This document shows positions 16,746-24,772 of a stretch of 64,000 bases of DNA, piece by piece. The DNA comes from Actinomadura livida (GTDB lineage Bacteria; Actinomycetota; Actinomycetes; Streptosporangiales; Streptosporangiaceae): contig NZ_BMRO01000016.1 of assembly GCF_014648675.1 (NCBI RefSeq), positions 62,001 through 126,000 on the forward strand, in the 5' to 3' direction. Each line of letters starts with the position of its first letter. Position 1 is the first letter of the stretch. Under the pieces are notes generated by a model that saw nothing but the letters and a program-made list of their open reading frames with translations, was not told the DNA's origin and ran no database searches. A program made the position numbers and the translations under genes.

Positions 16746-18395
16746 GTGGAAACGAATCACAACTTCCTGCAGACGGGGGGTCAACCGGTCTCGGATCGGA
16801 TGCGGGAGTTGCTCGCCCGTGCGGCGCAGGACCACGTCTATGAACAGCGCTCACAGGGTCAGGTCCTCGACGAGATCCGCCAGCGGCTGGAGGGCATGGA
16901 GTGGCTGCTGCGCGAGGTCCGCGAGCGGGAGCTCAGCGGGCTGACCGGGCAGATCGAGAGCGTCCGCGGGCAGGTCGACGAACTGGCCGGCAAACCCCCG
17001 GAATGGGCCGAGGGCCTCGCCGAGCACCTGGAGGCGTTCGGCGACCGGGTCAAGCCCGTGGCCGAGCTGCCCGCACTGTGGGCCGACGTCGGCGTCGTCG
17101 CCGAGAACGTCGATGAGGGCCTCACGCGCATCCAGGCCGTCCTCGACTCCGCGCAGCACATCACCGATGCCACGCAGCAGGCGTCGCAGCGCATGGACGA
17201 GATGACCAAGCGGCTGGACAAGCTCCAGGGCAGCATGGAGGCCGCGTCCGTCCGCTTCAACCGGCTCGACAAGTCGCTGGCGGAACTCGGGCACCGGTCC
17301 GAGCGGCTGGAGCACTCGATCAACGGGGTCACGGCGCGGGTCGACCAGGCGCTCGGCGAGATGGCCGAGCGCATTGAGCAGGGCCTGGAGGCGGTCGGCG
17401 GACGGGTCGAGGGCGTCGGCGGGCGGCTCGACGGCCTGGACGGCCGGCTGGACGGCGTCGACGGGCGCCTCGAAGGGCTGTCCGGCAAGATGGACGGCCT
17501 CGACGGGCGGTTCGAGGGCATCGACGGCCGCATCGACGGCGTCGGCGAGCGGATCGGCCGGCTGCCCGCCACCCTGGAGATCGCCGAGCTGCACCGGCTG
17601 CTCAACGAGATCGCGCAGCGGCCGGCGGCCGAGTACGGCGACCGCTTCGACGCGCTGGAGAAGCACCTCGCCGAGGCGGTCGACCCGCTGATCGAGGAGC
17701 TGCGCGCCCGGCCCGACCGCGACGAGGTCAAGGCGACCATGTCGCAGATCGCCGAGACGGCCTACAGCGACGTCGCCAAGCGGATGGACGAGTTCTCCCG
17801 CCGGTTCGAGGACGTGCACGAGAACGTCCGCAAGCGCATCGAGGGCATCCACGAGGAGGTCACCAAGCGGGTGGACGGCGCGCTGGAGGAGTTCACCACG
17901 CAGGTCGACATCGTCTCCCGCCGCGTGGAGTCGGTCCACTCCGACGTCGCCAAGCAGGTCGAGTCCGTCCACCACGAGGTGTCCCGGCAGGTCAGCGGCG
18001 TCCAGGAGGACGTCGGCAAGCGGATCGGCGACATCCACGCCGACGTCACGCGCCAGGTCGGCAGCATCCACGAGGACGTCACCAAGCAGGTGGGCCACAT
18101 GCAGGAGGACGTCGCACGGCAGGTCGGCGGGGTCCACGACGAGTTCGCGCGGCGCGTGGAGGGCATGCAGGACGAGGCCGGACGGCGCGCCGAGGCCGCG
18201 CAGGCCGAGTTCGCCAAGCGCTTCTCGCACGTCGAGGAGGAGGTCGGCCGCAAGGTCGACGGCGTCCACGACGACGTGTCCAAGCAGGTCAACGCGGTGC
18301 ACGAGGACGTGCTGAAGCGGCTCTCCACCCTGGAGGAGACGATGCTCGCCCTCGCCGAGGCGCTGCTGCGCCCCCGCCGCGAGAGCAAGGACTGA
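16746..18395 (+). CDS. Repeat-rich coiled-coil protein with hendecad repeats
   Basis: A 549-residue, almost fully helical protein with no signal peptide or membrane segment. Residues about 219-277 are glycine-containing heptads (GRLDGLD, GRLDGVD, GRLEGLS, GRFEGID). From about residue 354 to 530 it consists of roughly 16 consecutive 11-residue units with the pattern hydrophobic-x-x-V-H-x-D/E-V-x-K/R-Q/R, for example VGSIHEDVTKQ and VNAVHEDVLKR. Hendecads form right-handed coiled coils or long amphipathic helices, as in apolipoprotein-like and surface-binding proteins. I do not recognise the family; a scaffold or membrane-surface role is inference only. GTG at 16746 is chosen for AAGGAG 8 bases upstream. 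Confidence 0.85.
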   Translation: METNHNFLQTGGQPVSDRMRELLARAAQDHVYEQRSQGQVLDEIRQRLEGMEWLLREVRERELSGLTGQIESVRGQVDELAGKPPEWAEGLAEHLEAFGDRVKPVAELPALWADVGVVAENVDEGLTRIQAVLDSAQHITDATQQASQRMDEMTKRLDKLQGSMEAASVRFNRLDKSLAELGHRSERLEHSINGVTARVDQALGEMAERIEQGLEAVGGRVEGVGGRLDGLDGRLDGVDGRLEGLSGKMDGLDGRFEGIDGRIDGVGERIGRLPATLEIAELHRLLNEIAQRPAAEYGDRFDALEKHLAEAVDPLIEELRARPDRDEVKATMSQIAETAYSDVAKRMDEFSRRFEDVHENVRKRIEGIHEEVTKRVDGALEEFTTQVDIVSRRVESVHSDVAKQVESVHHEVSRQVSGVQEDVGKRIGDIHADVTRQVGSIHEDVTKQVGHMQEDVARQVGGVHDEFARRVEGMQDEAGRRAEAAQAEFAKRFSHVEEEVGRKVDGVHDDVSKQVNAVHEDVLKRLSTLEETMLALAEALLRPRRESKD

Positions 18396-18427
18396 GGGGC
18401 CGCCCCCAGACCGGCCGGTGTCCGGGT

Positions 18428-18453
18428 GGGTGGGGCCTTGACCGGCCCCACCC
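18428..18453 (+). terminator. Hairpin downstream of the coiled-coil gene
   Basis: A perfect 10-bp stem, GGGTGGGGCC/GGCCCCACCC with a 6-base loop, 32 bp after the stop codon. No U-tract. Confidence 0.6.
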
Positions 18454-18617
18454 CGCGCCCTTTCCAGGGAAATTCGATACCCGTCGGGATCCGCGAAGTT
18501 CGCCCGGCGAGGACCGCAACGCCCCGAAGGTCCACCGGCGGCGCGGCGCGATGACGTGCGCCGCGTCACGTTCCGTCTTCACGAAATCACTCCCCATACT
18601 CTTCGGAATCCGTTTTC

Positions 18618-19559
18618 ATGGATCAGGTGACCCACACACAGGCTCCCTGCCTCCCGACCGGCGGCCCGCCCGCCCGCGCAGCGCTGCGCTGGGTGGAGGA
18701 GTGCCTCGGCAAGGGGGCCGAGGTCCGCACGGTCCGGCCGCTGCCCGGCGGGATGGCCCACACCAACCACGCGCTGCGCGTCGAGAGCGGGTCCGGCAGC
18801 ACGCACGAACTCGTCCTGCGCCGCTGGACGTCCCGGGAGCCCGCCCCCGGGCACCGCCGCTACAGCGCCACCGCGTTCTCCCCCGAGCGCGAGATCGCCG
18901 CGCTCGCCCTCCTCGCCGGCTGCGAGATCCCGACCCCCGCCCTCGTCGCCGCCGACCCCGCCGGCGCCTACTGCGACGTCCCCGCCCTGCTCATCACCCT
19001 CCTCGCCGGCCACCCGCCGCACCCGTCCACCGACGACCTGCCCGAGTACCTCATCCAGCTGGCCGCCGCGCTGCTGCCCCTGCACACGCTGAACGGGGCG
19101 TCCACGATGCCCCCGTACGTCCCGCACAACCGGCTCGACGTGCGGCGCCCGCCCCGGCACGCCCTGCGGCCCGCGCTGTGGGAACGCGCGCACGACGTCG
19201 CCGCCCGGCCCGCGCCCGAGGCGCCCGCCCGGTTCATCCACCGCGACTACCACGCCGACAACACGCTGTGGTCCTACGGCAGGCTCACGGGCGTGGTCGA
19301 CTGGTCCGACGCCTCGTCCGGGCCGATCGCGGTCGACATCGCCCGGATGCGCCGCGGCCTGGCCCTCCGCTACGGCCCGCCGGTCGCCGACCGCTTCCTG
19401 ACCACCTTCGACCAGGTCTCCGGCGGCTACCCGCACGACCCGTACTGGGACGTCCGCGTCCTGCTGGACCTGCTCCCCGAAGACGAGACCGGGGTCATGG
19501 ACGAGGCGCACGTCCCCCTCTACGAGAACTACCTCGCCCGCATCCTCGCCCAGTGCTAA
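18618..19559 (+). CDS. Aminoglycoside phosphotransferase (APH) family kinase-like protein
   Basis: A 313-residue protein with the APH/choline-kinase fold. The Gly-rich N-lobe contains VRPLPGGMAHTNHALRVES, and the nucleotide-binding lysine position is occupied within HELVLRRWTSRE. The catalytic loop FIHRDYHADNTLW (about residues 205-217) has the Brenner motif HxDxxxxN, and the metal-binding aspartate lies in GVVDWSDA. The C-lobe carries IAVDIARMRRGLALRYG. Such proteins phosphorylate small molecules (aminoglycosides, homoserine, choline, sugars); the substrate here is unknown and no resistance claim can be made. It converges on tsaD across only 27 bp made of tandem repeats. Confidence 0.85.
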   Translation: MDQVTHTQAPCLPTGGPPARAALRWVEECLGKGAEVRTVRPLPGGMAHTNHALRVESGSGSTHELVLRRWTSREPAPGHRRYSATAFSPEREIAALALLAGCEIPTPALVAADPAGAYCDVPALLITLLAGHPPHPSTDDLPEYLIQLAAALLPLHTLNGASTMPPYVPHNRLDVRRPPRHALRPALWERAHDVAARPAPEAPARFIHRDYHADNTLWSYGRLTGVVDWSDASSGPIAVDIARMRRGLALRYGPPVADRFLTTFDQVSGGYPHDPYWDVRVLLDLLPEDETGVMDEAHVPLYENYLARILAQC

Positions 19560-19596
19560 AGGTGCCAGTGCCAGAGGGTGCCAGTGCTAAAGGGTG
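19550..19596. repeat. Three tandem 15-16-bp repeats at the kinase/tsaD junction
   Basis: Copies begin at 19550, 19565 and 19581 with consensus CCAGTGCTAAAGGGTG; the middle copy reads CCAGTGCCAGAGGGTG. The first copy contains the kinase TAA stop and the third contains the tsaD TAG stop on the other strand, so both gene ends seem to derive from one duplicated unit. Confidence 0.8.
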
Positions 19597-20621
19597 ATCG
19601 TCTCGATCGGGAGGCTTGAGTCCGCCGGGAGGGAGAGGTCGGAGGGGGCGGCTCCGGAGGCGACGAGTTCGGAGCCGAGCGCGGCGACCATCGCTCCGTT
19701 GTCGGTGCAGAGCTTCGGGCGCGGCACCCGCAGCCGGACGCCGGCGGCCTCGCAGCGCTCCGCCGCGAGGGCCCGCAGCCGGGAGTTCGCGGCGACGCCC
19801 CCGCCGATGAGCAGGTCGCGGACGCCGTTGTCCTTGCAGACCTTCAGCGCCTTCTGCGTCAGGACGTCCACCACGGCCTCCTGGAACGACGCCGCGACGT
19901 CCGCGGCGGGCACCGGCTCGCCCGCGCGCTCCTTGGCCTCCACCCAGCGGGCCACGGCCGTCTTCAGGCCGGAGAACGAGAAGTCGTAAGTGCCGTCGTT
20001 GTACTTGCCGCGCGGGAACGCGATCGCGGCCGGGTCGCCGTCGCGGGCCATCCGGTCGATGACCGGGCCGCCGGGGAAGCCCAGGTCGAGGACGCGGGCG
20101 ACCTTGTCGAACGCCTCGCCGGCCGCGTCGTCCACGGTGCTGCCGAGGGACCGGACGTCGCCCGCCACGTCCGGCACCAGCAGCAGCGACGAGTGGCCGC
20201 CGGACACCAGCAGCGCCACGCACGGCTTCGGCAGCGGGCCGTGTTCGAGCTGGTCGACGCACACGTGCGCGGCCAGGTGGTTGACGCCGTAGAGCGGCTT
20301 GCCCAGCGACAGGGCGTACGCCTTGGCCGCGGCCACCCCGACCATCAGCGCACCGGGCAGGCCGGGGCCCGCCGTCACGGCGAACGCGTCGACGTCGCTG
20401 AACGCGATCCCGGCGTCGGCCAGCGCCCGCTCGATCGTCGGCTCCATCGCCTCCAGGTGCGCGCGCGACGCGACCTCCGGCACCACGCCGCCGAACCGGG
20501 CGTGCTGGTCGACGCTGGACGCGATCGCGTCCGCGAGCAGGGTGTTGCCCCGCACGATGCCGACGCCGGTCTCGTCGCACGACGTCTCGATGCCGAGCAC
20601 CAGCGGCTCGTCCCGAATCAC
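19587..20621 (-). CDS. tsaD: tRNA N6-adenosine threonylcarbamoyltransferase
   Basis: Transfers the threonylcarbamoyl group to A37 of ANN-decoding tRNAs (t6A), in complex with TsaB and TsaE. It has 344 residues with the ASKHA fold. The N-terminal strand is LVLGIETSCDETGVGIV, the metal-binding signature is VNHLAAHV, and the nucleotide-binding segments include LLVSGGHSSLLLV, DDAAGEAFDKVARVLDLG and IGGGVAANSRLR. The start GTG at 20621 overlaps the rimI stop (GTGA) with GGAG upstream. It is the last gene of the minus-strand tsaE...tsaB-rimI-tsaD run. Confidence 0.97.
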   Translation of the reverse strand: MIRDEPLVLGIETSCDETGVGIVRGNTLLADAIASSVDQHARFGGVVPEVASRAHLEAMEPTIERALADAGIAFSDVDAFAVTAGPGLPGALMVGVAAAKAYALSLGKPLYGVNHLAAHVCVDQLEHGPLPKPCVALLVSGGHSSLLLVPDVAGDVRSLGSTVDDAAGEAFDKVARVLDLGFPGGPVIDRMARDGDPAAIAFPRGKYNDGTYDFSFSGLKTAVARWVEAKERAGEPVPAADVAASFQEAVVDVLTQKALKVCKDNGVRDLLIGGGVAANSRLRALAAERCEAAGVRLRVPRPKLCTDNGAMVAALGSELVASGAAPSDLSLPADSSLPIETITL

Positions 20622-21112
20622 TTGCTCTCCTTGGTGAAGCCCATGGGCGGACGGGTGCGGAGCTTGCGGCACATGACGATCGCGTCCACGTCCGAGGGCT
20701 GGTAGTACCGCTTGCGGACGCCGACCTCGTCGAAACCGAACCGCTTGTAGAGGCGGCGCGCCCCGTCGTTGTCGGCGCGGACCTCCAGGAACACCGCCTC
20801 GCTGTTGCGGCGGGCGGCCTCGTCCAGCAGCTCGGTGAGCAGCGCGGCGCCGATGCCGCCGCCGCGCTGGTCGGCGCGCACCCCGATGGTCTGCACGTCG
20901 GCCTGGCCGCCGGCCGCGGCCAGGCCCGCGTAGCCGACGAGGTCGCCGCCGGGGGCCTCCGCGACGACGTAGTGCCGGGTCCGGGGCTGCTCGGCGAGCT
21001 CCTCGCGGAGCATCTCCTCGCTCCACGCGTCCTCCGGGAACAGCCCCTGCTCCAGCCGGAGGACGGCCGGGAGGTCCGTACCGGTCATGGTCCGCAGGAC
21101 GACCCCGCTCAC
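20618..21112 (-). CDS. rimI: Ribosomal protein S18-alanine N-acetyltransferase-type GNAT
   Basis: A 164-residue GNAT enzyme that acetylates N-terminal alanine of S18 and possibly other proteins. Motifs in order: VVLRTMTGTDLPAVLRLEQGLF, the acetyl-CoA loop VQTIGVRADQRGGGIGAALL (R/Q-x-x-G-x-G/A), and the late FLEVRADNDGARRLYKRFGFDEVGVRKRYY typical of RimI. GTG at 21112 overlaps the tsaB stop; an alternative ATG lies 8 codons in. It is coupled on both sides, between tsaB and tsaD, as in most actinobacteria. Confidence 0.93.
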   Translation of the reverse strand: MSGVVLRTMTGTDLPAVLRLEQGLFPEDAWSEEMLREELAEQPRTRHYVVAEAPGGDLVGYAGLAAAGGQADVQTIGVRADQRGGGIGAALLTELLDEAARRNSEAVFLEVRADNDGARRLYKRFGFDEVGVRKRYYQPSDVDAIVMCRKLRTRPPMGFTKESK

Positions 21113-21789
21113 GCCCGCGTCACCTTCTTGCGCGGCCCGGGCTCCCTGGCGTCCGGCCTGCGCAGGTAGAGGGGCTCGGGCGGCAGGAGCTCGGGGACCT
21201 TCATCCCGGCCAGGCGCGCGACGGTCAGCTCGGCGAGGGCGGTCGCGGTGGGCAGCAGCGGCTCGTGCGCGCCTTCGCCGAAGACGTCCGGGAACAGCGT
21301 GGCGCCCTCGCCGACGACGGGGAGCCCGGCGGGCGCCCCGTCCAGCACGTCTGACGGCGCTCCCACGGCCGGGCCGGTGGCGCGCGCGCGGCACGAGTGG
21401 TACCGCGCCCAGTAGACCTCCTTGCGCCGAGCGTCCGTGACGACGGCGAACGGCTCGGTCCTCCCGGTGGCCCACGCGATGATGTCCAGGGTGCAGGCAC
21501 CGTGCACGGGGATGCTGAGCGCGTCCCCCATGGAGCGGGCGGTGACCAGCCCGACCCGGAGCCCGGTGTACGGGCCCGGCCCCACCCCGACGGCGACGGC
21601 GCTGAGGTCCGCGGGCGCAGCCCCGGCCTCCGCCATCACGCCCGCGATGGACGGGGTGAGCAGCTCGGTGTGCCTGCGGCGATCGACCGCCTCGGCCACC
21701 CCGCGCGGCACCGCGCCCTCACCCGGCGTCCACTCGTACAGCGCCACGGTGATCGCGGCGGTCGCGGTATCGAAAGCCAAGACCAGCAC
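21109..21789 (-). CDS. tsaB: t6A biosynthesis protein TsaB
   Basis: A 226-residue ASKHA-fold partner of TsaD that lacks the metal-binding site and serves as the dimerisation platform of the t6A complex. It begins LVLAFDTATAAITVALYEW and contains the family signature VAVGVGPGPYTGLRVGLVTARSM followed by DARRKEVYWARY. The start is GTG at 21789. It leads the overlapping tsaB-rimI-tsaD trio. In relatives tsaE lies immediately upstream; here a membrane-protein gene lies between. Confidence 0.95.
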   Translation of the reverse strand: MLVLAFDTATAAITVALYEWTPGEGAVPRGVAEAVDRRRHTELLTPSIAGVMAEAGAAPADLSAVAVGVGPGPYTGLRVGLVTARSMGDALSIPVHGACTLDIIAWATGRTEPFAVVTDARRKEVYWARYHSCRARATGPAVGAPSDVLDGAPAGLPVVGEGATLFPDVFGEGAHEPLLPTATALAELTVARLAGMKVPELLPPEPLYLRRPDAREPGPRKKVTRA

Positions 21790-21861
21790 GGGTTGTAAGC
21801 CTACAGGCCGCCCTCCGGTAGGGAGCCGCCGATGACCGGGCGGCCCGGCCGCGTGCGGCCG

Positions 21862-23091
21862 TCAGGACTGTTCGAGGCCCTGGATGACGGCGCGGGCCAC
21901 CTCGACCGCGCCGTCGGTGGCGGTGCCGGAGGAGATCGGGTCGCCGTCGTTGCCGCCGGAGTAGTGGATGGTGATGAGGACGTTGCCCAGCCGGACGTTC
22001 CCGATCGCCTCGCCGGACCCCTGCCCCTTGTCGACGCTGTAGACGAGGTAGCCGTCGTCGCCGACGTCGTCGAGGCGGCGCTTCTCGGTGAGCTTCTGGC
22101 CGGTGAGGAGGGACTTGCCGGACTCGTCCGCGGTGCGCTCGGAGGTGAACGTGGCGGTGGCGGTGTCGGTGGCCGTCCGGCCCCGCGCGGCGGCGATGGC
22201 GCGGAGCTCGACGGTGAGCTGGCGCTTGTTCTTGCCCGTGTAGGCGCCCCACACGCACTGGTTCCGCCGGTCGCTGCTCTGGTAGGTCTCGGCCTCGGTC
22301 CGCTCGGACCCGGGCGCCAGCTTGTCGACGATGTCCTGGCCGACGATCGTGCAGGAGTCGGGCACGGCGTTGCGCTCGCCCTTCGTCAGCGGGGAGCTCT
22401 CGCTGGCGCCGCTGCCGACGACCCGGCCGCCCTCGTCCTCGCCGCTCGCGCCGACGCCGCTCAGGACGACGAACGCCGCGAGCACGCAGACCGCGACGGC
22501 CGCGGCCGCCCCGCCGAGGACGACGGCCCAGCGCCGGCCCGTGCGGCGGTCCCGCACGACGCGGTGGCTGCCGGTCCGGTAGCCGCCGCTGCCGGCCCGG
22601 TACGAGCCGCTGCCCGTCCGGTAGCCGCCGCTCTCGGTGCGGTACCCGCCGCTGTCGGTGCGGTAGCCGCCGGTGTCCCGGCCGTACTGGCCGCTGCCGG
22701 ACCCGGTCTGGTAAGGGCCCGTCTCCCTCTGGTAGGGACCGCTACCCGATGCGGCGGAGCGATAGCCGCCCGCGCGCTGCCCGCCGCTCGGGTGACCACC
22801 GGACTCGTACCCGCCGGACTGGTAACCACCGGACTCGTACCCGCCGGACTCGTACCCGCCCGACTCGTAACCACCGGACTGATACCCGCCGGACTCGTAA
22901 CCGCCGGTGGCGTATCCACCGGTCCCGTAACCGCCGCCGGTTCCCGCGGAACCGCGGGGCTCCGGGTACGGCGCGTACTCGTCGCGGCCCGCGCCGTATC
23001 CACCGCCGTCCCGCCGCTGACCGCCGCCCCGGCCACCGTCCGAACCGCGGTAGCTGTCGCGGTGACCACCGCTGCCATGGCTACCACTCAC
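21862..23091 (-). CDS. Tyr-Gly-rich repeat protein with one membrane segment and a DUF3558-like domain
   Basis: A 409-residue protein. The N-terminal half is low-complexity, with many near-identical GGYESGGYQSGGY and GGYRTGSG units (about residues 40-190). A basic stop (RRTGRR) and one transmembrane segment (VVLGGAAAAVAVCVLAAFVVL) follow. The external C-terminal domain of about 180 residues has two cysteines (PDSCTIVGQDIVDKL and RRNQCVWGAY) and LRLGNV-type strands resembling DUF3558 lipoproteins. It is probably a type II membrane protein with a disordered, phase-separation-prone cytosolic tail (inference). GTG at 23091 is chosen for AGGAG upstream. It splits the usual tsaE-tsaB pair. Confidence 0.8.
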   Translation of the reverse strand: MSGSHGSGGHRDSYRGSDGGRGGGQRRDGGGYGAGRDEYAPYPEPRGSAGTGGGYGTGGYATGGYESGGYQSGGYESGGYESGGYESGGYQSGGYESGGHPSGGQRAGGYRSAASGSGPYQRETGPYQTGSGSGQYGRDTGGYRTDSGGYRTESGGYRTGSGSYRAGSGGYRTGSHRVVRDRRTGRRWAVVLGGAAAAVAVCVLAAFVVLSGVGASGEDEGGRVVGSGASESSPLTKGERNAVPDSCTIVGQDIVDKLAPGSERTEAETYQSSDRRNQCVWGAYTGKNKRQLTVELRAIAAARGRTATDTATATFTSERTADESGKSLLTGQKLTEKRRLDDVGDDGYLVYSVDKGQGSGEAIGNVRLGNVLITIHYSGGNDGDPISSGTATDGAVEVARAVIQGLEQS

Positions 23092-23221
23092 GGGTTCCCA
23101 CTCCTGCTTGCGGAAATCAATATGTCGTGAAGGTGAGGCTCGTTCCGGCAAAGAGTACGACATCTAGCCGTAAAGTGGTCCAACCAGACTTGCAAAAAGC
23201 GCAGAAGTTGTCCGGACCCAG

Positions 23222-23692
23222 TCATCCAGGGCCTAGTTCCAGGTCGGACCAGCGATGACCGACCCCGACGATCCTTACTTCGCGTTCCTCTCCGGCGCCC
23301 TCCCCGCGCGAAAGGATCACTTCCAGACGGTCCTCCGCAAGGCCCTCCGCGATTCCTTCTCCCCACTCGACGATCGTCACCGATTCATCGAGCGAGGCAT
23401 CGAGATCCAGATCGTCCAGCTCCGCGAAACCGCCCAGCCGGTAGGCGTCCACGTGGACGAGCGGCGGGCCCTCGCAGAGCGAGGGGTGCACCCGCGCGAT
23501 CACGAACGTGGGGGACGTGATCGGCCCCCGCACCTTCAGGCCCTCGCCGATGCCCTGCGTGAGCGTCGTCTTGCCCGCGCCGAGCTGGCCCGTCAGCACG
23601 ACCAGGTCGCCGGGACCGAGCAGCGCGGACAGGCGAACGCCCAGGTCACGCATGTCCTCGGCGGTGGGGATAGTGAGCGAAATCACATTCAC
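23222..23692 (-). CDS. tsaE: t6A biosynthesis ATPase TsaE
   Basis: A 156-residue P-loop ATPase that drives the TsaB-TsaD cycle. The Walker A motif is LTGQLGAGKTTLTQGIG (about residues 33-49), followed by GPITSPTFVIARVHPS, the typical LVHVDAYRLGGFAEL and the Walker-B-like VTIVEWGEGIAEGL. GTG at 23692 overlaps the stop of the alpha/beta hydrolase gene. The order alr-hydrolase-tsaE is conserved in actinobacteria. Confidence 0.95.
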   Translation of the reverse strand: MNVISLTIPTAEDMRDLGVRLSALLGPGDLVVLTGQLGAGKTTLTQGIGEGLKVRGPITSPTFVIARVHPSLCEGPPLVHVDAYRLGGFAELDDLDLDASLDESVTIVEWGEGIAEGLAEDRLEVILSRGEGAGEEREVRIVGVGHRWSDLELGPG

Positions 23693-24762
23693 GCGGTGCG
23701 CTCCTTCTGCTGACCCTGACCCGGCCGGACGCGCTCGACGAGCCGGCGCAGGCCGCCGGTCACCACGCCCGGGTACTCCAGCGGCAGCACGTGCCCGGCC
23801 TCCTCCACCTCGACGAGCTCCGCGTCCGGCAGGGCCTCGGCGATGCGGCGGGCGTGCGGGGCGGGCGTCATCCGGTCGGCCCCGCCGGCGAGCACCAGCG
23901 TCGGCACGTTACCGAGGACGCCGAGGCAGGCCACCTTGTCGTGCGCCATGAGCGCAGGGTAGAACTCGGCGATCACGTCGATCGGGGTGCCCCTGATCAT
24001 GTGCTCCAGGAAGTCGACCACGGTGGGGCTCACGTGCTTGTCGGCGAACGCCATCTTCCGCGTGACGACGAACGCCAGGTCCGAGCCGAGGCCGCGGGCA
24101 CGTTCCACCAGCTCGGCGCGGCGGCCGAGGCCGCGCAGCGTCCGCGGGGCCAGCGGCCGGACGACCTTGGCCAGCACCAGCGGCAGTCCCAGCGTCATCT
24201 CCGCCAGGTCGCCGCAGGACGTGTTGATCAGCGCGACCCCCGCGACCTGCCGGTCGAACAGCTCGGGGTGCCGGTCCGCCAGCGCCATGATCGACATGCC
24301 GCCCATGGAGTGCCCCACGAGGATGACGGGGCGGTTCTTGCGGACCGTGGCCTTCAGCACGGCGTACAGGTCGTCGCCGGTCTGCTCGATCGTCGCGTTC
24401 AGGGGGTCGCTCCGCCCGGAGCGGCCGTGGCTGCGCTGGTCCCAGAAGACCATCCGCACGAATCCCTGCAGGTCGCGACGCTGGTAGTGCCAGGAGTGCA
24501 GGTTCAGGGTGTAGCCGTGGCAGAACACGATGGTCAGGCCGGCGTCATCCGGGCCGTCCACCTCGACGTGCAGCGGGAGCCCGTCGTCGGCCTGGACGGG
24601 CACCTCCCGGCCGCGCAGTTCGCCGAACGGCTCGCCGGCGTCGGGGTCGGGCCGCAGCCGGACCCGGCCGACGACGGCATGGCGCAGGCCGACGGCGGCG
24701 CCGACACCGGCGCCCGCCACGGCGCTCGCGACGCCGAGCCTGCGCCTGTTCCTGCTGTCCAT
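23689..24762 (-). CDS. Alpha/beta hydrolase
   Basis: A 357-residue serine hydrolase fold. A short hydrophobic N-terminal helix (LGVASAVAGAGVGAAVGLRHAVV) may anchor it in the membrane. The oxyanion region is IVFCHGYTLNLHSWHYQ, the nucleophile elbow VILVGHSMGGMSIMALA (G-H-S-M-G), the acid lies near LVLAGGADRMTP and the catalytic histidine is in VEEAGHVLPLEYP. The substrate is unknown. It lies 10 bp from alr and overlaps tsaE, so it belongs to the alr-tsaE transcription unit. Confidence 0.9.
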   Translation of the reverse strand: MDSRNRRRLGVASAVAGAGVGAAVGLRHAVVGRVRLRPDPDAGEPFGELRGREVPVQADDGLPLHVEVDGPDDAGLTIVFCHGYTLNLHSWHYQRRDLQGFVRMVFWDQRSHGRSGRSDPLNATIEQTGDDLYAVLKATVRKNRPVILVGHSMGGMSIMALADRHPELFDRQVAGVALINTSCGDLAEMTLGLPLVLAKVVRPLAPRTLRGLGRRAELVERARGLGSDLAFVVTRKMAFADKHVSPTVVDFLEHMIRGTPIDVIAEFYPALMAHDKVACLGVLGNVPTLVLAGGADRMTPAPHARRIAEALPDAELVEVEEAGHVLPLEYPGVVTGGLRRLVERVRPGQGQQKERTA

Positions 24763-24772
24763 ACGCGCCCCC

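Noticed and set aside
16851..18569. 572-codon frame opposite the coiled-coil gene
   Set aside because: Its Leu/Val/Asp repeats mirror the hendecad repeats on the sense strand; no start context.
22600..22930. CRISPR-like repeat array
   Set aside because: The periodic DNA is in frame and encodes Tyr/Gly/Ser repeats of a protein; units are adjacent without unique spacers.
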